Position numbers and translations under genes: made by a program. From Nitrososphaerota archaeon (lineage in GTDB: Archaea > Thermoproteota > Nitrososphaeria > Nitrososphaerales > UBA183), in assembly GCA_029784825.1 (NCBI GenBank), contig JAFMAU010000093.1, positions 1 through 6,171 of the forward strand: DNA of 6,171 nucleotides, given 5' to 3'. Below are positions 1 through 4,612 of this stretch, piece after piece. The notes beneath the pieces were generated by a model. It was not told the DNA's origin, did not search any database, and saw only the letters and a program-made list of their open reading frames with translations. Position 1 is the first letter of the stretch; each line of letters begins with the position of its first letter.

Positions 1-65
1 GCCTGGCTTGAATCTCTCCCTCTTGTCCTGACAATCTCCGCTCGCTCCAACCCTTTCAGAGGATT

Positions 66-76
66 GGATTTAAAAC
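66..76 (-). promoter_or_regulatory. Possible promoter of a minus-strand gene off the left edge
   Basis: The minus strand reads GTTTTAAAT around 76-68, a good archaeal TATA-like box in an otherwise GC-rich region. A start of transcription about 25 bases downstream would fall near 46. A TTG at 34 opens a frame that stays open to the window edge, but only 11 codons are visible, so the gene itself cannot be judged. The core is nearly symmetrical and might serve the plus strand, where I see no gene to use it. The rest of 1-214 holds nothing I recognise. Confidence 0.3.
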
Positions 77-106
77 TCCCCCGACCAAAAATATCGAGGA
101 TTACTG

Positions 107-126
107 GCGTTTATCGTTGCGTTTAT
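107..126. repeat. Direct repeat GCGTTTAT, two copies 12 bp apart
   Basis: GCGTTTAT occurs at 107-114 and again at 119-126, start to start 12 bases, in the A/T-richer gap left of the epimerase gene. The spacing is close to one helical turn, so a protein-binding site is conceivable. With only two short copies it could equally be chance. Confidence 0.3.
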
Positions 127-127
127 T

Positions 128-164
128 GAAGGAACTGCAGGTTTAGGTCGCCTGCCGCTCCTTC
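128..164 (-). terminator. Imperfect hairpin downstream of the epimerase gene, possible 3'-end signal
   Basis: About 50 bases after the epimerase stop, GAAGGA (128-133) pairs with TCCTTC (159-164) and GCAGG (137-141) with CCTGC (151-155), with one further C-G pair between two mismatches and a 9-base loop. On the minus strand a five-T run follows only at 91-87. That is too distant for a bacterial-style terminator, but archaeal termination depends mainly on T-runs. It could mark the 3' end of the operon transcript. Confidence 0.3.
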
Positions 165-214
165 CGGACATCCCAGTAGCTGCGTCGGCTCCAGGAAGGC
201 CTCGGCGCCGCCGC

Positions 215-1159
215 TCACCTGTCGGGAATCCGCTCTTCCGAGTGCCACTTCAGGAACTCGGCGACCCCCTCCTCCAGCCCGCGCTTCGGGTCGTATCCGA
301 GCAGCCGCCTCGCCTTCGAGATGTCTGCGCACGAGTGCCGGACGTCCCCGGGCCTTGGGCTCCCCTTCGACACGGCCGCCCCCTCCTTCCCGGCGGCCGA
401 GATGAACATCCGGGCGAGGCGCCCGATGCTGGTCGGAACCCCTGTCCCGACGTTGAAGGTCTCGCCTGCGGCCCGCTCGTTTGTGACCGCGAGCATGATC
501 GCGCTGACCACGTCGGCCACGTGCACGAAGTCCCTGGTCTGCTCCCCGTCCCCGTGCACTGTGAGCGGGGTCCCCGACTCCAGGCTCCTTGCGAACTCGG
601 ACATCACCGCGCCGTACGCCCCTCCGGCCCTGGGGCCGTACGCGTTCATGAACCGCAAGACCACCGTCGGGAGGCCGAACGAGCGCTGGTACGCCGCGCA
701 GTAGGCTTCGCACGCCACCTTGGACGCCGCGTACGGGGACAAGGGCCTGGTCGGCATCGATTCGGTGACCGGAGGGACGGCGTCGCCGTAGACAGCGGCA
801 GACGACGCGAGCACGAACCGGCCCACCCCGGCCTTCGCGCACGCGCCCAGCAGGCTCAGGGTCTTCGTGACGTTCGTCGCGTGAACCAGCTCGGGGTTCT
901 TGACCGAATCGGCGACCCCGACCCTGGCGGCGAGGTGCACGACCGCGTCGGCCTTGGGGACCGCCTCCGAGAGCACGCGTCCGCCGGCGAAGTCTGCCTC
1001 GATGAAACTGAAGCGGGGCCCATTCATCCGCGAAGCCAGGTTGGCTGTCTTGCCCGCAGAGAGGTCGTCCACCGCGGTCACTTCATGGCCGCCGGAGACG
1101 AGGGCGTCGACGAGGTGGCTGCCGATGAAACCCGCCCCGCCCGTTACGAGGACCCTCAA
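215..1159 (-). CDS. NAD-dependent epimerase/dehydratase (extended SDR, UDP-glucose 4-epimerase-like)
   Basis: A 314-residue, full-length extended short-chain dehydrogenase/reductase that probably interconverts or dehydrates a nucleotide sugar in the cytoplasm. Seen: Rossmann motif TGGAGFIG (residues 6-13); acidic pair D31-D32 in AVDDLSAGK, favouring NAD over NADP; VVHLAA (73-78); catalytic S120 in LASSAAVYG and the Y143-x3-K147 pair; YGPR (174-177); RDFVHVADV (209-217); FNVGTG (235-240); and RPGD (269-272). The order and spacing match the GalE/WcaG group. The exact substrate cannot be read, so no symbol is given. The start is TTG at 1159, with GGGGGG (1171-1166) six bases upstream; it places the Rossmann strand at the very N-terminus, as usual. 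It is the last gene of the nfeD-slipin-epimerase operon, 22 bases after the slipin stop. A GalE-type, dTDP-glucose dehydratase-like or UDP-glucuronate epimerase role remains possible. Confidence 0.93.
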   Translation of the reverse strand: MRVLVTGGAGFIGSHLVDALVSGGHEVTAVDDLSAGKTANLASRMNGPRFSFIEADFAGGRVLSEAVPKADAVVHLAARVGVADSVKNPELVHATNVTKTLSLLGACAKAGVGRFVLASSAAVYGDAVPPVTESMPTRPLSPYAASKVACEAYCAAYQRSFGLPTVVLRFMNAYGPRAGGAYGAVMSEFARSLESGTPLTVHGDGEQTRDFVHVADVVSAIMLAVTNERAAGETFNVGTGVPTSIGRLARMFISAAGKEGAAVSKGSPRPGDVRHSCADISKARRLLGYDPKRGLEEGVAEFLKWHSEERIPDR

Positions 1160-1165
1160 CCGCGT

Positions 1166-1171
1166 CCCCCC
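1166..1171 (-). promoter_or_regulatory. Shine-Dalgarno site of the epimerase gene
   Basis: On the minus strand GGGGGG lies six bases before the TTG codon at 1159, inside the short gap after the slipin stop. It is the main support for a TTG start, together with the position of the Rossmann motif. The run is G-only rather than GGAGG, so pairing with 16S rRNA is approximate. Confidence 0.5.
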
Positions 1172-1181
1172 GGCGACTGCA

Positions 1182-2102
1182 CTACTTCCTTGCCTTTTCG
1201 TCCGACTGTGACTCTTTGACCTGGTCGCGGAGGTTGGTCAGCAGCCCTGTGAACTCCATGGGGAAGATGTACTTCGTCGACGGCGAAGCGCCGAGCGCCT
1301 TCAGCGTGTCCAGGTACTGGAGCACCATCGTCTTCGAGTCGATCCCTTTCGCGGCCCCGAATATCTGGCTCAGCGCGCCGGCGTACCCTTCGGCCCTGAG
1401 GATCTGAGCCTGCTTGTCCCCTTCGGCCCTGAGGATGTTCGACTTCTTCTCTCCCTCTGCGACGAGGATCGAAGCTTCCCTCTTGCCGTCTGCTTCGGTG
1501 ACGGTCGCCCTCCTGGTCCTCTCGGCCGACATCTGGCGGACCATCGCTTCCTGGACGTCCTGCGGCGGCCTGATCTCCCTGATCTCCACGTTAGTGACCT
1601 TGATACCCCATCTTTCCGTGACTTCGTCGAGCTTCGTCCTGAGGACCTGGTTGATCTGCTCCCTCTTCGCCAGCAGCTCGTCGAGGGGGATGTCTCCCAC
1701 CACCGCCCTGAGGGTCGTGGTGGCGATCCCGATGGAGGCTCCTTCGAAGTTCTGGACCTGGACGATGCTCTGGGTGGACTCGATCACCTTGTAGTAGATC
1801 AGGAAGTCGATGTCGGTCGGCGCGTTGTCCTTCGTGATGCAGGTCTGGTGGGGGACTTCGAGATAGCGCTCCCTGAGGTCGACCTTGTTTACCCTGTTGA
1901 TGATCGGGATGATGAAGACGACGCCGGGACCCCTCGCCCCGATGAGCCGCCCCAGCCTGAAGACAACGAGCCGCTCGTACTCTCTGATTATCTTGATGGT
2001 GGACGCGATGAGCGCGATTATGACCACCACGACGATGCCGTAGATCACGTAGTCGATTATGCTGCCGAGCGACTGGACCTGCAACGCGTCGATGAGACTC
2101 AA
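1182..2102 (-). CDS. Stomatin-like SPFH/Band 7 membrane protein (slipin), NfeD partner
   Basis: A 306-residue prokaryotic stomatin. Such proteins oligomerise at the membrane and are paired with NfeD proteases; in Pyrococcus horikoshii the pair is PH1511 and PH1510. Seen: one hydrophobic helix at about residues 15-36; then the SPFH domain (about 37-200), beginning with REYERLVVFRLGR and GPGVVFIIPIINRV and including DLRER and the ATTTLRAVVGDIPLDELL segment; a helical, coiled-coil stretch (about 188-245) made of 11-residue AEG repeats; and a C-terminal hydrophobic segment with YIFPMEF (278-284). Length is normal for slipins. The start is TTG at 2102, with GAGG (2114-2111) eight bases upstream. 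The TTG overlaps the nfeD stop in a TTGA arrangement, so translational coupling is likely. An HflK/HflC-like protein is less likely given the NfeD neighbour and the single short N-terminal helix. Confidence 0.95.
   Translation of the reverse strand: MSLIDALQVQSLGSIIDYVIYGIVVVVIIALIASTIKIIREYERLVVFRLGRLIGARGPGVVFIIPIINRVNKVDLRERYLEVPHQTCITKDNAPTDIDFLIYYKVIESTQSIVQVQNFEGASIGIATTTLRAVVGDIPLDELLAKREQINQVLRTKLDEVTERWGIKVTNVEIREIRPPQDVQEAMVRQMSAERTRRATVTEADGKREASILVAEGEKKSNILRAEGDKQAQILRAEGYAGALSQIFGAAKGIDSKTMVLQYLDTLKALGASPSTKYIFPMEFTGLLTNLRDQVKESQSDEKARK
1386..1469 (-). repeat. In-gene 33-bp tandem repeat encoding 11-residue AEG units
   Basis: Within the slipin gene an 18-base stretch (1386-1403) recurs exactly at 1419-1436, offset by 33 bases, with a diverged third copy at 1452-1469. 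In protein these are the consecutive units ILVAEGEKKSN, ILRAEGDKQAQ and ILRAEGYAGAL (residues 212-244). The 11-residue period is that of a hendecad coiled coil, which is typical of the helical arm after SPFH domains. It is a protein-structural repeat, not a mobile or regulatory one. Confidence 0.8.
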
Positions 2103-3490
2103 GAACTCTTCCTCTCTACTACTAGCGTGTTTCCGCGTACTTCTTTAACCCTTACCAGGTCTCCACGCTTGAGGTCGACGTCGGACAGCACGCTCCACTC
2201 CTCCGACGCTATCTCCGCGACCCCCCTCGCTCCGCGGGCGCAGTCCGCTTCCATCGTCCCTTCCCTCCCGATAAGGGCTGACGGCTCGTTCACCTTGGGG
2301 CGCTTCTTGAGCGCCTCCCTTATGGAGCGGAGGTACATACTCCCGACCACGATCGCGGCCGCCAGCGCTACGATGAGCCCGTAGGTGATGTCGGGGATGC
2401 CCGAAAAGTTCACCGGCGGGAGCTGCGAAGTGCCCTGATTAGAGGGTGCCGCCGGCGGGAACTGGTACAGCAGGAGGAACCCGAACACGAAGACGACCAC
2501 CCCCAGGAGGGCGCTGATGCCGTGCTGGGTCTTGACCTCGAGGAAGATGAAGGCGGTCCCGATCACCATCAGCAGGACCGCGAGCGGGGACGCGCCGAAC
2601 ACCCCGAGGCCGAAGAGGGCGAGCGCGACTATCACGACCCCGATGGCCGAAAGGACCACGGTCGGGTGGTAGAGGTCGGCCAGTATTGCGAACACCCCGA
2701 GGAGGAAGAGCAGGCTGGAAACGTTCGGGTCGCTGAGCACAGAGATGAGCGACGACCTCACCCCGGGGGTGTTGATCGGCGTGGAAGCCGGGACGCCGAG
2801 ATAGGAGAGCGCTCCCTGCAGGGTGGTGACGTTGAGGACCGCATCGACCACGTGCTCCTTCAAGGCCGAGGGGCACGGGATGGCGGAGGACGCCGGGGTG
2901 CTGCAGTAGGAGACCCCCTTGGTAACCATGAGCGCGGTTGCGGTCGCGTTGCGGCCGTGGGCTGAAGTGAGCGTCTGCATGTACGAGGCGAACGCGTTGA
3001 TGTCCTTGGTGAGGGTGGTGTTCGTCTCTCCGGTGGGGATCCCCGAGACTATCGGGGTGGCGGAACCGATGGTGGTCCCCGGCGCCATTACGATCTTGTT
3101 GGAAGACTCGGCGATGTATGACCCGGCGGAGAAGGCGTACGAGCCTTCAGGCGCGACTAACGTCGTGAAGTTTCCGCCCCACTGCTGGTAGCTCTGTATG
3201 GACCCGACCATCGACTGCATGCTGGCGCCGTCCCCGCCGTCCGTTGTCAGGACGAAGACGATGTTCGCCGCGCACAGGGACTCGGCGTTGCTCACCGTGG
3301 TGGCCATGAAGTCTGCCGAGCCGGGGTCGATGTTCCCGTTCATCGACGCGACGTAGAACGTCCCCGGCTGCGGGCCGCATGACTGGGCGTGCGCAGGAGC
3401 CATCTGCACGGCGAACGCCAGGACTAGAAGGGTAACCGCGGCCGCCGCCCTGAGACGCCTCAAAACGGACCTTCGCGGCCATGCCCTCAC
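2099..3490 (-). CDS. nfeD: NfeD-type membrane-bound serine protease (ClpP-class, Ser-Lys dyad)
   Basis: A 463-residue long-form NfeD protein like PH1510, whose protease domain cuts the C-terminal hydrophobic part of its partner stomatin. Seen: a signal peptide with a basic start, a hydrophobic core (about 15-30) and likely cleavage after AHA at 35; a ClpP-fold domain (about 43-235) with LTTDGG (81-86), FSAGSYI holding catalytic S121, MAPGTTIGSATPI (135-147) and K162 in TLTKDINAF; about five transmembrane helices (near 258-274, 277-298, 301-319, 325-343, 370-387); and a C-terminal NfeD OB fold (about 405-460). S121 and K162 are 41 residues apart, the same as S97/K138 of PH1510. The domain should face outside and the OB fold inside. 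The start is uncertain. GTG at 3490 has GGGAGGG nine bases upstream, but TTG at 3463 sits about 33 bases after a CTTTAT box and would leave a cleaner signal peptide (454 residues). First gene of the operon. Confidence 0.93.
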   Translation of the reverse strand: MRAWPRRSVLRRLRAAAAVTLLVLAFAVQMAPAHAQSCGPQPGTFYVASMNGNIDPGSADFMATTVSNAESLCAANIVFVLTTDGGDGASMQSMVGSIQSYQQWGGNFTTLVAPEGSYAFSAGSYIAESSNKIVMAPGTTIGSATPIVSGIPTGETNTTLTKDINAFASYMQTLTSAHGRNATATALMVTKGVSYCSTPASSAIPCPSALKEHVVDAVLNVTTLQGALSYLGVPASTPINTPGVRSSLISVLSDPNVSSLLFLLGVFAILADLYHPTVVLSAIGVVIVALALFGLGVFGASPLAVLLMVIGTAFIFLEVKTQHGISALLGVVVFVFGFLLLYQFPPAAPSNQGTSQLPPVNFSGIPDITYGLIVALAAAIVVGSMYLRSIREALKKRPKVNEPSALIGREGTMEADCARGARGVAEIASEEWSVLSDVDLKRGDLVRVKEVRGNTLVVERKSS

Positions 3491-3496
3491 ATAAAG
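3491..3496 (-). promoter_or_regulatory. Possible TATA (box A) element for the nfeD operon
   Basis: The minus strand reads CTTTAT here. Its first base is 33 bases upstream of an in-frame TTG (3463) in nfeD. A nearly identical CTTTATA lies 32 bases upstream of the ATG at 4286, so a leaderless nfeD mRNA starting near 3463 would follow the same pattern. If translation begins instead at GTG 3490, this stretch is only the spacer after the Shine-Dalgarno site and the promoter must lie further upstream, for example in the palindrome at 3533-3548. Confidence 0.35.
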
Positions 3497-3499
3497 ATG

Positions 3500-3506
3500 C
3501 CCTCCC
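3500..3506 (-). promoter_or_regulatory. Shine-Dalgarno-like site before the nfeD GTG start
   Basis: The minus strand has GGGAGGG ending nine bases before GTG 3490. This is the best argument for the longer nfeD start and competes with the leaderless TTG model. It would also require that upp does not begin at ATG 3497, because the two genes would then leave only six bases between them. Confidence 0.4.
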
Positions 3507-3532
3507 TAGCGAGATGGGTCGCGAAGCCCATT

Positions 3533-3548
3533 GGTATGCTTACATACC
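3533..3548. promoter_or_regulatory. Palindrome GGTATG-CTTA-CATACC in the nfeD/upp divergent region
   Basis: A perfect 6-bp inverted repeat around a 4-base spacer lies between the two divergent transcription units. It contains TATA-like cores in both directions: TTACATA on the plus strand, about 32-38 bases before the GTG candidates of upp, and TATGTAA on the minus strand, about 50 bases before GTG 3490. It could be a bidirectional core promoter or an operator for a dimeric regulator. The surrounding bases are visibly less GC-rich than the flanking coding sequence. Confidence 0.4.
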
Positions 3549-3577
3549 GACGGCGCGACCGAGCGGTGGTCGTTCAG

Positions 3578-4222
3578 GTGAAGCCCAAGGTCACGGTGGT
3601 CGACCACCCCATGGTGAAGGAGCAGCTGTCGCTCGTGCGCGACAAGACGACCAACCAGGTCGCCTTCAGGAAGGCGATCTACAGGCTTGGGAGGTTCATG
3701 GCGTACGAGTTCCTCAGGACGCTCGAGACCGAGGAGTTCGTCGTCCAGTCCCCTCTCGGGGCCGCGAAGGGAGAGAAGGTGAAAGGGAACGACAAGGTGG
3801 TCATCGTGCTCGTCCTCAGGGCAGCCATACCGTTCGTCGAGGGGATGTACAAGAACATCCCGATGGCCAGGACAGGAGTGATCAGCGCCTGGAGGGGACC
3901 TGCGCCAAACTTCGCCATCGATGTGAGCTACGCCAAGATTCCGCAGATACACAGGGACGACGTCGTCGTGATAGCAGACCCGATGCTCGCCACGGGGCAC
4001 ACCCTCGTGGAGGTGGCCAGGAGGGTTGCGAGGCAGGGGAAGCCGAAGCGCCTCGCCTTCTTCTCGGTGATCGCAACCCGGCAGGGGATCGAGTACGTGT
4101 CAAAGTCATTCCCCAAGGCGGAGTTCTACACCTGCGCGATCGACCCGGGGCTCAACGAGCACGGATACATCGTCCCTGGGCTCGGAGACGCGGGGGACAG
4201 GTCGTTCGGCGCCCCCAGATAG
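3578..4222 (+). CDS. upp: Uracil phosphoribosyltransferase
   Basis: Cytoplasmic pyrimidine-salvage enzyme that makes UMP and pyrophosphate from uracil and PRPP. Seen, numbered from GTG 3578 (214 residues): VTVVDHP near the N-terminus; LRAAIPFVEGM (81-91); PRPP-binding loop VVVIADPMLATGHT (129-142); AIDPGLNEHGYIVPGLGDAGDR (187-208), the uracil-binding end that matches bacterial and archaeal UPRTs; and a short FGAPR tail. The frame stays open upstream to ATG 3497. That start would add 27 basic residues absent from the family, would run through the palindrome at 3533-3548, and would leave six bases to nfeD. GTG 3578 puts the D of VDHP at residue 9, as in family members, and has GGTG nine bases upstream; GTG 3566 and ATG 3536 are alternatives. 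It is transcribed divergently from the nfeD operon with no obvious functional link. Confidence 0.93.
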   Translation: MKPKVTVVDHPMVKEQLSLVRDKTTNQVAFRKAIYRLGRFMAYEFLRTLETEEFVVQSPLGAAKGEKVKGNDKVVIVLVLRAAIPFVEGMYKNIPMARTGVISAWRGPAPNFAIDVSYAKIPQIHRDDVVVIADPMLATGHTLVEVARRVARQGKPKRLAFFSVIATRQGIEYVSKSFPKAEFYTCAIDPGLNEHGYIVPGLGDAGDRSFGAPR

Positions 4223-4253
4223 CTCGCTATTTCGGCGCTGTCCCGCCCAACCG

Positions 4254-4260
4254 CTTTATA
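4254..4260 (+). promoter_or_regulatory. Archaeal TATA box (CTTTATA) for the small membrane protein
   Basis: CTTTATA stands out in a GC-rich 63-base gap after upp. Its first base is 32 bases before ATG 4286, so a transcript starting about 25 bases downstream would begin only a few bases before the ATG. No convincing Shine-Dalgarno site precedes the ATG (the upstream bases read GACGGGACG), which fits a leaderless or nearly leaderless mRNA transcribed separately from upp. Confidence 0.65.
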
Positions 4261-4285
4261 CCTCCCGCGTGAAGACGACGGGACG

Positions 4286-4606
4286 ATGATCCTCCTCCGC
4301 GACGCCTTCTGGAACCTCCTCACCGGGGTGTCGCTCCTGCTGGTGATTATGTACGCATACGTGCTGCATACCGCGTTCAAGGGAGGGGCGATCAGGCGGG
4401 CGTACAGCTACCTTCTGGTGGCGCTGGTGGTGATGTGCGCTTCGTTCCTGGCGAAGGTGCCGCTGGACCTGCTCGGCGTCGAGGACCCGCTCGCGGCCTA
4501 TGGGGTGACGTACGCCAACTTCGGCGTGCTGATTGGCGCGGTGCTCCTCCTGATCTCGATGAGGGAGCTCGCGAGGGTCTGGCGTAACATCGGCAGCGCG
4601 ACCTAG
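4286..4606 (+). CDS. Small three-helix membrane protein of unknown function
   Basis: A 106-residue protein I do not recognise. Three hydrophobic segments are visible at about residues 9-29, 40-62 and 75-92. Charges suggest the N-terminus outside: the first loop (FKGGAIRR) and the C-terminal tail (RELARVWR) are basic and so cytoplasmic, while the second loop (LGVEDPLAAYG) is acidic and external. The FKGGAIRRAYSYL segment resembles the membrane parts of some archaeal sensor-like proteins, but there is no kinase, receiver or DNA-binding domain attached. It starts at ATG just after a clear TATA box and ends six bases before the stop of the convergent ligase gene. That the reading frame is real rests on the promoter, the ATG, the coherent hydrophobic pattern and GC-rich third positions. 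Function is open. Confidence 0.75.
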   Translation: MILLRDAFWNLLTGVSLLLVIMYAYVLHTAFKGGAIRRAYSYLLVALVVMCASFLAKVPLDLLGVEDPLAAYGVTYANFGVLIGAVLLLISMRELARVWRNIGSAT

Positions 4607-4612
4607 CGCCGT

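Noticed and set aside
1..214. tRNA, small RNA or CRISPR repeat in the left gap
   Set aside because: I found no cloverleaf, no T-loop or anticodon-arm consensus and no regularly spaced repeats. The two 8-bp copies are too few and too close together for an array.
123..842. Minus-strand open frame of 239 codons overlapping the epimerase in another frame
   Set aside because: Arginine/glycine-rich composition and no motifs, overlapping a convincing gene on the same strand. It leaves 123-214 without a supported gene.
242..1219. Long plus-strand open frame of 325 codons opposite the epimerase
   Set aside because: It is antisense to a gene with full SDR motifs, and its translation is rich in R, P, G and H with no recognisable motif. 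It is a GC-bias shadow.
1848..2384. Plus-strand open frame of 178 codons opposite slipin and nfeD
   Set aside because: It is an acidic, D/E-rich shadow of the minus-strand coding frames and lacks any domain signature.
3497..3577. N-terminal 27-residue extension of upp from ATG 3497
   Set aside because: It is absent from the family as I know it, is basic and arginine-rich, runs through the palindrome and leaves no promoter space. Not excluded outright; discussed as an alternative start.
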